Shown: positions 27,206-36,016 of the stretch, in pieces
Numbering within the stretch: position 1 is the first letter of the stretch
Layout of the letters: every line of letters begins with the position of its first letter
Assembly (NCBI RefSeq): GCF_008330945.1
Contig: NZ_CP043489.1
Location: forward strand, 3,793,501-3,857,500
DNA from: Labrys sp. KNU-23
GTDB lineage: Bacteria; Pseudomonadota; Alphaproteobacteria; Rhizobiales; Labraceae
Length of the DNA stretch: 64,000 nucleotides
Direction: 5' to 3'
Translations under genes and position numbers: made by a program
The notes under the pieces: model-generated
Told to the model about the DNA's origin: nothing
What the model saw: the letters and a program-made list of their open reading frames with translations, nothing else
The model's database searches: none

Positions 27206-28240
27206 ATGCGCGTACTGGGCCTGCCAGCCATTCTCGTCGCCTGCCTCGCCCTTGCGAGCTGCAGTGCCATCAGCGGCGATCCTGACCGGCCCATCCGGCC
27301 GCCGGAGACCACGGGCTCGGTCGCTTCCTCCATTCCGGCGCCGCCCGAGCCGGAACCGATCCAGCAGCCCTTGCCCGAGGGCGTGCCGCCGGACACGGTA
27401 GCCATGGTGCCGCCGCCGATTTCCAGGCCGCCACTGCGGCCCGTCGCGTTACCCGCTGAGCCGGTGGCGGCGGTCATGGCGGCGCCGATGGTCAGGCCGG
27501 GTCCGCGCGAGCGCATCTATGGCCGCCGCTTCCGGGACGCCAAGCCGATCAATTTCGGCAAGGCTTCGCCACGCGCCTTCGCGGTTCATGGTGTCGACGT
27601 CTCGCGTTGGCAGGGCGACATCGACTGGCAGACGCTTCGCCAGCAGGGTGCCAACTTCGTCTTCATCAAGGCCACGGATGGCGGCGACCATCTCGATCCC
27701 ATGTTCAAGCGCAATTGGCGCGGTGCGCATGAGGCGGGCCTGCGTCGTGGCGCCTATCATTTCTTCTATTGGTGCCGCAGCGGCGCCGAGCAGGCACGCT
27801 GGTTCATCCGTAACGTGCCGCGCATCCAGGGAGCGCTGCCGCCGGTACTCGATGTCGAATGGAACGCGGATTCGGCCTGCAAGCGGCGACCTTCGCCCAG
27901 CAACATCCGCGATAACATGCAGGCCTTCCTGACCATTGTCGAAAAACATTACGGCCAACGGCCCATCATCTACACGGCGCCCGGCTTCTATCACGACAAT
28001 CTGGAAGGGGCTTTTCTCGATTACCCATTCTGGCTGCGCTCCGTCGCCCGCCATCCTTCCCAGGTGTTCGAGGGCAGAAAGTGGGTGTTCTGGCAATATT
28101 CCGGCTCGGGCCTTTCGCAGGGCGTCGGCGAGAAGATCGACCTCAATGTCTTCAATGGCAGCGCCGAAGCCTGGTATCGCTGGCTCGGGGCGAATGCGGA
28201 CGGGGGTGGCGCAGGCCAGGATCGATATGCGTCGCGATAA
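27206..28240 (+). CDS. GH25-family muramidase-like lipoprotein
   Basis: This 344-aa envelope lipoprotein is predicted to cleave peptidoglycan glycan strands. The signal peptide and lipobox LASC put the acylated Cys near residue 19. A Pro-rich linker of about 80 residues follows, then the GH25 domain from about residue 125: HGVDVSRWQGDIDW, FVFIKATDGGDHLDP, GAYHFFYWC and the catalytic DxE in PVLDVEWN. Later motifs include IIYTAPGFY and FWQYSGSG. No good ribosome site is visible before the ATG. It is likely an autolysin or wall-remodelling enzyme, monocistronic, 400 bp from the insertion sequence. Confidence 0.9.
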   Translation: MRVLGLPAILVACLALASCSAISGDPDRPIRPPETTGSVASSIPAPPEPEPIQQPLPEGVPPDTVAMVPPPISRPPLRPVALPAEPVAAVMAAPMVRPGPRERIYGRRFRDAKPINFGKASPRAFAVHGVDVSRWQGDIDWQTLRQQGANFVFIKATDGGDHLDPMFKRNWRGAHEAGLRRGAYHFFYWCRSGAEQARWFIRNVPRIQGALPPVLDVEWNADSACKRRPSPSNIRDNMQAFLTIVEKHYGQRPIIYTAPGFYHDNLEGAFLDYPFWLRSVARHPSQVFEGRKWVFWQYSGSGLSQGVGEKIDLNVFNGSAEAWYRWLGANADGGGAGQDRYASR

Positions 28241-28326
28241 TAGCTCACAATTTTAATAGACTTTGACGTCGGTGCCCAAATGGTGAATCGTCGGCTCGAT
28301 CCGATTTCGAGTCGACGGAACCAGCC

Positions 28327-29172
28327 ATGCGCATCATCGCTACCGCCTTTTCGGCCTTCCTCCTGCTCTTCGCTTCGCTCGGCCCAGTCCTGGCTGCCGA
28401 ACGCTGGGAGACGCTGCCACCGACGCCTGCTCCCGTCGCCAAGGGCGGCTTTGCCGACCTCAACGGCATCAAGCTTTATTACGCGACCCTCGGCAAGGGC
28501 GCGCCGGTCGTGCTGCTGCATGGCGGTCTCGGCAATTCGGACTATTGGGGCCTGCAGGCCAAGGCCTTGGCACGCCGTCACAAGGTGATCCTGGTCGACA
28601 GCCGCGGCCATGGCCGCTCGAGCCGGGATACCAAGCCCTATGGCTATGATTTGATGGCCGATGACGTTGTCGCCCTGCTCGACAAGCTCAAGATCAAGAA
28701 GGCCGACATCGTCGGCTGGAGCGACGGTGCCATTCTCGGCATCGATTTGGCCATCCGCCATCCCGATCGTGTCAACAAGGTCTTCGCCTTTGCGGCCAAT
28801 ACCGTGACTTCCGGCGTCAAGGACGGGGTCGACAAGAATCCAACCTTCGCCGCCTATATCGAACGGGCCGGCAAGGAATACGCCAAGCTGTCGCCGACCC
28901 CGAAGGAGTATGAGGCCTTCGTCGGCCAGATCAGCCAGATGTGGGCGACCCAGCCAAGCTGGACCGATGTGCAGCTCAAGGCGATCAAGACACCGGTGCT
29001 GGTGGTCGATGGCGACCATGACGAGGCGATCAAGCGCGAGCATACCGAATACATTGCCGCCACCATTCCCGGTGCCGGCCTCTTGATCCTGCCCAATGCC
29101 AGCCATTTCGCCTTCCTGCAGGATCCGGCCCTGTTCAACGCGGCGCTGCAGGGCTTCCTCGACGGGAAATGA
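28327..29172 (+). CDS. secreted alpha/beta hydrolase
   Basis: This is a 281-aa alpha/beta-hydrolase-fold protein with a signal peptide (about 23 residues, ending VLAAE), so probably periplasmic. The oxyanion HGG is in VVLLHGGLGNSDYW, and the nucleophile elbow is GWSDGA with Ser in GxSxG. The acid is likely Asp in VDGDHDEAI and the His is in NASHFAFLQDP. The unusual Asp after the nucleophile is shared by a group of relatives of 3-oxoadipate enol-lactonase and haloperoxidase. The substrate is unknown. It follows the GH25 gene by 86 bp and might share its transcript. Confidence 0.85.
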   Translation: MRIIATAFSAFLLLFASLGPVLAAERWETLPPTPAPVAKGGFADLNGIKLYYATLGKGAPVVLLHGGLGNSDYWGLQAKALARRHKVILVDSRGHGRSSRDTKPYGYDLMADDVVALLDKLKIKKADIVGWSDGAILGIDLAIRHPDRVNKVFAFAANTVTSGVKDGVDKNPTFAAYIERAGKEYAKLSPTPKEYEAFVGQISQMWATQPSWTDVQLKAIKTPVLVVDGDHDEAIKREHTEYIAATIPGAGLLILPNASHFAFLQDPALFNAALQGFLDGK

Positions 29173-29266
29173 GCACGGGCTGGCAAGGCCTGACACCGAC
29201 TATCCATGGGCGAGGAGACGGAATGTCGATCGATCGTCGTGATCGGGGGAATGCGCCGGCTCCCCG

Positions 29267-29770
29267 CTAGGTTCGACGGTCCGGATCGAACCGGTGGAGG
29301 TAACCCGCGAAAACGTCCACCGAGGCAGCCCGCGCGATCTGCGGCAGCAGGCGGCCGACCTCGCCGCGGTGATAGCCGCCATGCGTGATGACATGGGCGA
29401 GCATTTCCTCGCGCGACATGCGCCCTGGCCGTCCGTCCGTAAACCTGAAACGAACGGGCTCCTGCAGGTCCTCCGCCGGCAGGCCGGCGACATAGTCGAC
29501 ATAGGCGCCGTCGGTCCGGCGAATATCCGCGGAGAGCGGCTTCAGCAGCGGCAGATCGTCTGGTTCGTTGTTGGCATAGTCATGGTTGCGCCCCTCAAGA
29601 TGGGCCATGAAGATGCGATCGACGATGTGGGCATGATTGAGGATGCGTAGCGCCGCGTCGAAACCGGAGGGCGGGCCGGCGCGTTCCACCTCGATCATCG
29701 CGTCCAGCATGAGATCGTCGGCCCAGGCCTTGTAGCGATACAACGATGTCAGCAGGGTCTGCGAGCTCAT
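29267..29770 (-). CDS. DinB-family protein
   Basis: This is a 167-aa protein with the DinB/YfiT four-helix-bundle fold. Three metal-ligand histidines are recognisable: one in LNHAHIVDRIF and two in THGGYHRGEVG. The N-terminal LYRYKAWADDLML is typical. Members include mycothiol- or bacillithiol-dependent transferases, but most, including this one, have no assigned reaction. It is divergent from a LysR gene, so it may be that regulator's target. Confidence 0.87.
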   Translation of the reverse strand: MSSQTLLTSLYRYKAWADDLMLDAMIEVERAGPPSGFDAALRILNHAHIVDRIFMAHLEGRNHDYANNEPDDLPLLKPLSADIRRTDGAYVDYVAGLPAEDLQEPVRFRFTDGRPGRMSREEMLAHVITHGGYHRGEVGRLLPQIARAASVDVFAGYLHRFDPDRRT

Positions 29771-29826
29771 GCCGTCTCTCCGTCTTGCTCGGCTTCAGCA
29801 GACTTGCATTGCCGCTGTATTCGCGC

Positions 29827-29838
29827 AAATTCGAATTT
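29827..29838. promoter_or_regulatory. palindrome AAATTCGAATTT in the dinB-like/lysR gap
   Basis: A perfect 12-bp AT-rich palindrome in the 92-bp divergent gap, 24 bp before the LysR start. The position suits a LysR autoregulatory or target site. Confidence 0.45.
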
Positions 29839-29862
29839 GACGCTCACGAATAAGCAGATGTT

Positions 29863-30777
29863 ATGGGACCTCCGATCAATCTGAGACAGGTCGAGGCCTT
29901 CAGGGCCGTGATGCGTACCGGCCGGATGACCCTGGCGGCGGAACTGATGTCGGTGACGCAACCGGCCGTCAGCCGCCTGATCGCCGACCTGGAGCGTGCC
30001 ACGGGCCTCACTCTGTTCGAACGCAAGAGCAACCAGATCAGGCCGACGCGCGCCGCGATCGATTTGATGCGGGAGGTGGAGCGGGCCTTCGTCGGCCTGG
30101 ACAGGATCGCCTTCCTCGCTCGGGAAATCGGACGGCATTCGGCCGGTACCCTGCGGATTGCCGCCATGCCGGCCCTGGGAAATGGCCTGCTGCCGCGTTT
30201 CCTGGCCCGCTTCCTGCGCGACAAGCCGGGCCTGAACGCGTCCTTGAACGCGCTGCCCTCCGCCATGGTGATCGAGGCGGTGGCTGCCGGTCAGGCTGAT
30301 ATCGGCTATGCGGACGAGCCGCTCGACAGGAACGGCTTCGCCATCGAGCCTTATCCGGCCGCCGCGCTTGCTGCACTTCCGGCGGGCCACAGCCTCGCCG
30401 GCAAGGCCGTCATCGAGCCCGGCGATCTTGCCGGCGAGCGCGTCATCAACCTGGATCCCGGCACGCTGTTTTCGATGCGGGTCGAATTGGTGCTTGCCGA
30501 CGTGCCGCGCCTTGCCAAGCTCGAAACAGGGCTTTCCTACACGGCCCTCACCCTGGTGGCCGAAGGCGCGGGCATCGCACTGGTCGATCCGGCTTCGGCG
30601 AGCGAGTTCGCGGGACGGGATATCGTCTTTCGTCCCTTCAGCGTCTTCATCGATGCGGGTTTCCAGATGATCCGCTCGACAAGCCAGGCACGTCTTGAGG
30701 TAGCGGAGCGCTTCGCCTGCGAATTCGATGCCTATCTGAAGGAACGGCTCGGCGAAACGTTCCGGCCTGCTGGATAG
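29863..30777 (+). CDS. LysR-family transcriptional regulator
   Basis: This 304-aa regulator has the N-terminal winged HTH (NLRQVEAFRAVMRTGRMTLAAELMSVTQPAVSRLIADLERATGLTLFER) and a C-terminal type-2 periplasmic-binding fold for an effector. The sequence resembles the group that senses opines or amino acids such as OccR/NocR-like proteins, but the ligand is not identifiable. It is divergent from the DinB-family gene and converges with the GST gene 11 bp away. Confidence 0.92.
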   Translation: MGPPINLRQVEAFRAVMRTGRMTLAAELMSVTQPAVSRLIADLERATGLTLFERKSNQIRPTRAAIDLMREVERAFVGLDRIAFLAREIGRHSAGTLRIAAMPALGNGLLPRFLARFLRDKPGLNASLNALPSAMVIEAVAAGQADIGYADEPLDRNGFAIEPYPAAALAALPAGHSLAGKAVIEPGDLAGERVINLDPGTLFSMRVELVLADVPRLAKLETGLSYTALTLVAEGAGIALVDPASASEFAGRDIVFRPFSVFIDAGFQMIRSTSQARLEVAERFACEFDAYLKERLGETFRPAG

Positions 30778-30788
30778 GGGGCTGTCTC

Positions 30789-31436
30789 TCAGTAGGCCAG
30801 ACGGCCGCGGAGATCGTCGAACGGTATCATCACGTGCTCCCGATAAGGCGCACGTTCCTCGAGGCGCTCATACCATGCCTGCACATTCGGAATTTCAGGG
30901 CGCGGAATATCGAGATTGAAATAGCGATAGAGCGTGGTGCCGACGGCGATATCCGCCAGGCTGAGATGATCGCCCAGCATATTGTCCCTGTCTTTCAGCC
31001 AGCGATCGAGCAGCAGGAAATGGGCGCTGCAGTGCTCGATGCCGCGGCGGATGCGCGACCAGTCCCTCTGCGCTTCCGGCGTGCGGTAAAAGCCCCAGAA
31101 CACGTCGGAGAGGAAGGCCGGTTGCAGGGCAGTCTGCGACCAATCCATCCAGCGCTCGAATTTGGAACGCTCGCCGGCATCGTCAGGCCAGAAACGTCCG
31201 GCTCCGAACCGGGCGGCGAGATAGCGCAGGATCGTGTGCGATTCCCACACGATAGTGCCAGTATCTTCGATGACCGGCACTCGGCCATGCGGGTTCAGTG
31301 CCAGGAATTCAGGCGTATCCAGACCACCGAAATCGCCGCCGGCAGGAATATGCTCGTGGGCGATTCCGAGTTCGCCAACCAGCCACATCACCTTCTGGAC
31401 GTTGAAGGAATTTCGGCGTCCCCAGATCCTCAACAT
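30789..31436 (-). CDS. glutathione S-transferase family protein
   Basis: This 215-aa cytosolic protein has the N-terminal thioredoxin-like GST domain (LRIWGRRNSFNVQKVMWLVGEL, then the glutathione-contact GRVPVIEDTGTIVWESHTILRYLA) and the helical C-terminal domain with LSLADIAVGTTLYRYF. Ser/Asn near residues 8-10 would be the active-site position. The ATG at 31436 is chosen over an upstream one because the domain begins there; the ribosome site is weak. Detoxification or isomerase activity is possible. It lies downstream of murA beyond a terminator-like hairpin. Confidence 0.9.
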   Translation of the reverse strand: MLRIWGRRNSFNVQKVMWLVGELGIAHEHIPAGGDFGGLDTPEFLALNPHGRVPVIEDTGTIVWESHTILRYLAARFGAGRFWPDDAGERSKFERWMDWSQTALQPAFLSDVFWGFYRTPEAQRDWSRIRRGIEHCSAHFLLLDRWLKDRDNMLGDHLSLADIAVGTTLYRYFNLDIPRPEIPNVQAWYERLEERAPYREHVMIPFDDLRGRLAY

Positions 31437-31457
31437 GCTCGACGATCCATTACGCAA

Positions 31458-31489
31458 AAGGGGCGCGAACCGACATGGCAGCGCCCCTT
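31458..31489 (-). terminator. terminator after murA
   Basis: AAGGGGCGC / GCGCCCCTT form a 9-bp stem with a 14-base loop. On the minus strand the stem ends in TTTTGC, 43 bp after the murA stop. Confidence 0.65.
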
Positions 31490-31531
31490 CAGAAGATAAT
31501 CAGGCCGGCATACGCCGGCGAAGTGAAAATC

Positions 31532-32827
31532 TCAGCCTTCGCCGGAAATGCGCTCGATCTGGGCACCGCAGGCGGCGAGCTTGCGCTCCAGGCTCTCGAA
31601 GCCGCGATCGAGGTGATAGACACGGTTGACCACGGTATCGCCCTGGGCTGCCAGGCCCGCGATCACCAGCGACACCGAAGCACGCAGATCCGTCGCCATC
31701 ACCGGAGCGCCCTTGAGGGTGCTGACGCCTTCGATGATCGCTGTCTGGCCGTCGAGATGGATATGGGCGCCGAGGCGGGCGAGTTCCTGCACATGCATGA
31801 ACCGGTTCTCGAAGATCGTCTCGGTGATGCGCGACTTGCCCTTGGCCTTGGTCATCAGGCCCATCAGCTGGGCCTGCAGGTCGGTGGGGAAGCCCGGGAA
31901 GGGTTCGGTGGTCACGGCCACCGGATCGATGCCGTGGCCGTTGCGGCGTACGCGGATGCCCTCATTGGTGGCGGCGATCTCGGTTCCAGCTTCGCGCAGC
32001 ACGTCGAGCGCATTCTCGAACAGCTCGGGCTGGGCGCCTTCCAGCATGACGTCGCCGCCGGCCATCGCCACGCACATGGCATAAGTACCGGCTTCGATGC
32101 GGTCCGAGATGACGCGGTGATGGGCACCCTGCAGGCGCGAGACGCCGGTGATCTCCATGGTCGCAGTGCCGGCGCCCTTGATCTTGGCGCCCATCTTGAT
32201 CAGGCAGTCGGCGACATCGACGATCTCGGGCTCACGCGCCGCATTGTGGATGACGGTGGTGCCTTCGGCCAGGGTCGCGGCCATCAATGCGACATGGGTG
32301 CCGCCGACCGTGACTTTCGGGAAATCGATCTCGGCGCCCTTCAGGCCGTTCTTCGCTTCGGCGACGGCATAGCCGTTCTCGATCTCGATCTTGGCACCGA
32401 GCCGTTCCATCGCCATCAGCAGGAAGTCGACCGGGCGCGTGCCGATGGCGCAGCCGCCGGGCAGCGAGACGCGGGCACGGCCCATCCGGGCGAGCAGCGG
32501 GCCGAGCACCCAGAAGCTGGCGCGCATGCGCGAGACCAGTTCGTAGGGCGCGGTGGTGTCGACGATGGATCGGGCATCGAGGCGCACCGTCTGGCCGGTC
32601 AGTTCCAGTTCGCCCGGGCGCTTGCCGGCGATGGTGACGTCGAGGCCGTGATTGCCGAGGATGCGGGCAAGCAGGGCGACGTCGGCCAGGCGCGGCACAT
32701 TGGTGAGGGTGAGCACGTCTTCGGAGAGCAGGCTCGCGATCATCAGCGGCAGGGCGGCGTTTTTGGCGCCGGAAATCGGAATGACGCCGTGAAGCGGCGC
32801 GCCGCCGGTGATCTTGATTCGATCCAT
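31532..32827 (-). CDS. murA: UDP-N-acetylglucosamine 1-carboxyvinyltransferase
   Basis: MurA transfers enolpyruvate from PEP to UDP-GlcNAc, the first committed cytosolic step of peptidoglycan synthesis. The 431-aa protein starts MDRIKITGGAPLHGVIPISGAKNAALPL, with the catalytic Lys in GAKNAA and the active-site Cys near residue 126 in PGGCAIGTRPVD, so it is the fosfomycin-sensitive Cys type. The C-terminus has DLRASVSLVIAGLAA. An upstream extension is open, but AAGGA sits 6 bases before this ATG. In many relatives murA adjoins the DUF2948-hisD genes; here it is separate. Confidence 0.97.
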   Translation of the reverse strand: MDRIKITGGAPLHGVIPISGAKNAALPLMIASLLSEDVLTLTNVPRLADVALLARILGNHGLDVTIAGKRPGELELTGQTVRLDARSIVDTTAPYELVSRMRASFWVLGPLLARMGRARVSLPGGCAIGTRPVDFLLMAMERLGAKIEIENGYAVAEAKNGLKGAEIDFPKVTVGGTHVALMAATLAEGTTVIHNAAREPEIVDVADCLIKMGAKIKGAGTATMEITGVSRLQGAHHRVISDRIEAGTYAMCVAMAGGDVMLEGAQPELFENALDVLREAGTEIAATNEGIRVRRNGHGIDPVAVTTEPFPGFPTDLQAQLMGLMTKAKGKSRITETIFENRFMHVQELARLGAHIHLDGQTAIIEGVSTLKGAPVMATDLRASVSLVIAGLAAQGDTVVNRVYHLDRGFESLERKLAACGAQIERISGEG

Positions 32828-32986
32828 GTTCGGTCCTTCGGAATGGCCTCGGCCTCGCCCGCGATCGGCGCATTGGCGGCCGGAAGGCAAGCAGTCGAGC
32901 AACGTAAGAGATAAGGTTAACCGGTTTGAGTAAACGAAGCGCAAAGGCCGGACAAGGGCGAAGCCGGGGCAGAATCGCGGCGGGGC

Positions 32987-33175
32987 CTATTCGGCATCGT
33001 CCTGTGGCATTTTCGCATCGGCGTCGGTGTTTTCCCGGCTTTCACTCGACAGGGCGTCACGTCCGGCATCACGCCCGCGCGACTGGCTCTTGCGCCGGCC
33101 GAGATTGGCGCGCAGGGCCTTGGCGAGGCGCTCGGCCCGCTTTTCGGCTTCGGTTTTCACGGGTGTTTTCATCAA
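32987..33175 (-). CDS. small conserved basic protein
   Basis: This is a 62-aa hydrophilic protein: KTEAEKRAERLAKALRANLG, then RRKSQSRGR and an acidic C-terminal tail. Similar short Lys/Arg-rich proteins (ALR.NL.RRK.Q.RGR) occur next to murA or tRNA genes in Rhizobiales, from memory. It probably forms a charged helix. The function is unknown. It lies upstream of murA in the same direction and may be co-transcribed. Confidence 0.65.
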   Translation of the reverse strand: MMKTPVKTEAEKRAERLAKALRANLGRRKSQSRGRDAGRDALSSESRENTDADAKMPQDDAE

Positions 33176-33260
33176 ATGACGACTTTATGCAGCAACCGGC
33201 TTGCGCGGAAGCCTCCCTTGTGGCACTAGAGCGCCGCGCCGGGCAAGTCCCTCGGCAGAA

Positions 33261-33335
<75 letters not shown>

Positions 33336-33514
33336 TCTAAATCCCTGAAACGATTGATCGTTCGTGCTGTGGCCTCGGCCGGTTGCGCCGTCCATTCAAG
33401 CTGTCTGCCCTCGATCCGGCTCTCTCTCGAACCGAGGAGGTCGACGCTGTTCGGGTGAAAGCGGATTCGCTGGGAATCGTCCTTGGCCAAGGAAGAGAGG
33501 CGGGCAAAATGAAA

Positions 33515-33534
33515 CGGGCCGGATGTCCGGCCCG
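33515..33534 (-). terminator. terminator after the 71-aa gene
   Basis: A 9-bp perfect stem CGGGCCGGA/TCCGGCCCG is followed on the minus strand by TTTCATTTTG, 40 bp beyond the stop at 33575. Confidence 0.7.
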
Positions 33535-33574
33535 CATAAGCATCGTCCTATGGCTCGGCGAACGCCAACCCCTC

Positions 33575-33790
33575 TCAAAATTCTGAGCGCACCAGCTTTT
33601 TGGCCGGCGGACGCAGATCATAGGTCGCTTCCAGTTCGGCGAGCATATCCGGCAAGGACTTTGCGCCGGCCGCGAGAGATGGGGCTTCCTCGGTCACGTC
33701 GCCGTTGCGGACATGCTCCTGCCACTGGGCCTCGCTCATCTGGCCGGAAAGATAACAGGCGCGAAGAAGATTGGCTTGTTCGGAGGTCAT
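33575..33790 (-). CDS. small hypothetical protein
   Basis: This 71-aa acidic, probably helical protein reads MTSEQANLLRACYLSGQMSEAQWQEHVRNGDV and continues to ATYDLRPPAKKLVRSEF. Short proteins of this type occur in other Hyphomicrobiales, from memory. No known domain, signal or membrane segment is seen. The ribosome site is weak. A good terminator hairpin 40 bp downstream supports that it is a real transcribed gene. Confidence 0.55.
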   Translation of the reverse strand: MTSEQANLLRACYLSGQMSEAQWQEHVRNGDVTEEAPSLAAGAKSLPDMLAELEATYDLRPPAKKLVRSEF

Positions 33791-34117
33791 TGCAATCGAT
33801 TAGCTGAAAAGAAAACGGACATCGCCATGATAAAGCGAGGCGTCGCGCGGCCAAGTCAGCAATTAGGCGTTGGCCTGCACCGAAAGAACTATGCAGAAGG
33901 GAGTACGCTTCGTCCGGGGCCGTGATGAGGCCGTATCAAGGAAAGTCTGTGATGCCAGGCGCGAGGGCGGCGAGGCGGAAGGGCCGGCCCCCGAATGCAG
34001 GGACAGCCCGAATTCGCTGTTTGGAGCGGTGTCCAGGAAGCCGGTGGGTTCTCTGTTTAAGAAATGCAATCAAACAAAGGGGTGGAGGAAAGAGATCCGT
34101 TCAGATCGTGTTCCGTT
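33791..34117. other. intergenic region without recognised features
   Basis: 327 bp between two small minus-strand genes. I see no RNA gene, repeat or convincing frame. Confidence 0.4.
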
Positions 34118-34366
34118 CTAGACCGCTACAGCCGGCCTGGATGTGATGCCAGGCAGACGTGCATCGATCGTTCCCGAAGCGGAGGAAGTAATCGCGTTGA
34201 CTGACGCTGCGTTAACTTTCCGCTCGTTCGAGAGAAACCAGCGATGGGCGATGAGAATTACAAGGGCAACAATAAGGTCGAGGACGATCATGCTGAGCAT
34301 GGTCGAATTAAAAAAATAACTGAACCAGTCGCTGGAAATCTGAGCGTTTTGCGAAATATCGGTCAT
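34118..34366 (-). CDS. possible small membrane protein
   Basis: This open frame encodes 82 aa with one strong hydrophobic helix, TMLSMIVLDLIVALVILIAH (residues about 22-41), after a polar N-terminus and before a Ser/Ala-rich basic tail. Composition fits a single-pass inner-membrane protein. The region is less GC-rich than its surroundings. A GGAG lies somewhat far upstream. I recognise no family; it is a moderate candidate. Confidence 0.4.
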   Translation of the reverse strand: MTDISQNAQISSDWFSYFFNSTMLSMIVLDLIVALVILIAHRWFLSNERKVNAASVNAITSSASGTIDARLPGITSRPAVAV

Positions 34367-34582
34367 TCCCTGGTTGAACTCCAGTTCACCTGCAGCGCCC
34401 CGCCGCCCGGTAGCCTTACGCTAGGGATGATTAGGTTGCACAAAGGTTAACGCATGTCTCGTTATCCGAACGTGACGGAGCGCACAGGCCACGTGGCACG
34501 ATGCCGCGTCACCTCCGGCAGGACGACGGCCTACCTTGTCGGCGCCCGTCTGGGCTGTTGAATTCCAAAACGGAGGCCGACG

Positions 34583-36016
34583 GTGAGCTACGGTCTTTAT
34601 ATCGGCAGGAACCATACGGCGGATGGCCTTGCCTATCTTGCCGGCTATGGCGACGAACCCTCGAGCTACTGGCTCGAACTCGTGCCTCGACGCCGGCATG
34701 GGGCTGATGCGCGGATCCCGGTCGGCGTGACGCCGCAGGCCGATCTGCCCGGGCGGCTGAGCGAGATTCCGCAGGTTCCCGAGACGGCGCGGCATCTGCG
34801 CGTCAGCTACACCTATTACAAGGGCGTGCCGGCCCCGCTTACCAATGGCGGCCTCAACGAACATGGTGTCGCCGTGCGCGACATCTGGTCATCCTCGCGC
34901 GCCGAGCTGGTGGCGATGACGCCATCGGACCAGACCGGTCCCAATTACAGCGACCTTGCCCGCCTCGTGCTGGAGCGGGCGCGCACGGCCCGCGAGGGCG
35001 TCGAGACCATCGCCGATCTGATCGCCCGGCATGGCTATGCCGATTATGGCGGCAATTCGCATCTGATCGCCGATGCCGACGAGGCCTGGGTGGTGATAGA
35101 GTTCTCCGGCGGCCAGGGCCTGTGGGTGGCGGAGCGGCTTGGGCCGGACGACATTCGCGCCTCCCGGCCCGGCCATGTCGGGCAGGTGCCGATCGAGGAC
35201 CCGACGCAGACGGATTTTCTCTATCCACCGCACTTCGTCTCCTTCGCGCAGGAGCGGGGCTGGCACCGGCCCGGCACGCCTTTCGATGCCAATGCCGTCT
35301 ATGGCGACGGCAAGGGGCGCTGGGCCGGCGTGCAATGGATCGAAGCGGAAATGGCGGCGCGGGCAGCGCGGCCGGAAAAGATCGGCCTTGCGGACATCTT
35401 CTGGGCCATGCGCACGGAGCGGCTGACCGGCGACACCGCCGGCTATGGCCAGGTGGTGCCGTTGCTCGGCGCGATTCCCGAGGCCCTGCGCCTCATCTGG
35501 CACACGCAGGTTGGCGCGGTGGCGGCCCCCTTCGTGCCGGTGTTCCTGGGCATCGAGGCCATACCGGAAGAATATCGTCAGCACCGCTATCTCAGCGACG
35601 GGGAGGCCTCTGGGTTCCTTGATACACGCCATGCCGAGAAGGGGCGCCCCGAAACCTTGTCGGCGGTGCCGCAGGGCATCGAATCGACCCGCTCGGCCGG
35701 TCTCGCCGGCAAGCGACTGCTCAACCTGCTGTTCCAGCATCACGAAGCCTTCCTGCCCGAAGCCCTGGCGCTGTGGCAGGCGATCGAGGCGAAACTGACG
35801 GCGGAGCAGGCGAGAATCGCGCGTAGCGCCGCGGTGCTGATCGAGGCCGGCGAGCCGGACCTCGCTGCGCATTTGCTCACCTATTTCACCCATAGCGAAC
35901 TGCGGCGCGCACTCGATACCATGGAGCAGTTGGCGCAGGCCCTGGAGACCAGGACACGCTATCTCTTCGGCTTCAGGACCGAACCCGTCCCCCGTGCTCC
36001 GGCGCAATTGTGGTGA
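34583..36016 (+). CDS. C69-family (dipeptidase-like) Ntn hydrolase with Ser2
   Basis: This 477-aa protein matches C69 dipeptidases/secernins throughout: GLNEHGVAVRDIWS, PNYSDLARLVLERARTAREGVE, GGNSHLIADADEAWVVIEF and a helical C-terminus. In the family the processed N-terminal Cys is the nucleophile (pattern C-T-T-x-x-V-G-K). Here the GTG-initiated protein starts MSYGLYIGRNHTADG, and aligning IGR to VGK puts Ser2 at the Cys position. Methionine removal would expose Ser2, so the enzyme may be a Ser-type Ntn hydrolase; it could also be inactive. The stop lies inside the 3' end of a convergent membrane-protein gene (44-bp overlap). Confidence 0.85.
   Translation: MSYGLYIGRNHTADGLAYLAGYGDEPSSYWLELVPRRRHGADARIPVGVTPQADLPGRLSEIPQVPETARHLRVSYTYYKGVPAPLTNGGLNEHGVAVRDIWSSSRAELVAMTPSDQTGPNYSDLARLVLERARTAREGVETIADLIARHGYADYGGNSHLIADADEAWVVIEFSGGQGLWVAERLGPDDIRASRPGHVGQVPIEDPTQTDFLYPPHFVSFAQERGWHRPGTPFDANAVYGDGKGRWAGVQWIEAEMAARAARPEKIGLADIFWAMRTERLTGDTAGYGQVVPLLGAIPEALRLIWHTQVGAVAAPFVPVFLGIEAIPEEYRQHRYLSDGEASGFLDTRHAEKGRPETLSAVPQGIESTRSAGLAGKRLLNLLFQHHEAFLPEALALWQAIEAKLTAEQARIARSAAVLIEAGEPDLAAHLLTYFTHSELRRALDTMEQLAQALETRTRYLFGFRTEPVPRAPAQLW

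Noticed and set aside
31475..32914. Plus-strand frame of 479 codons opposite murA
   Set aside because: No domain, composition typical of antisense; murA is unambiguous.
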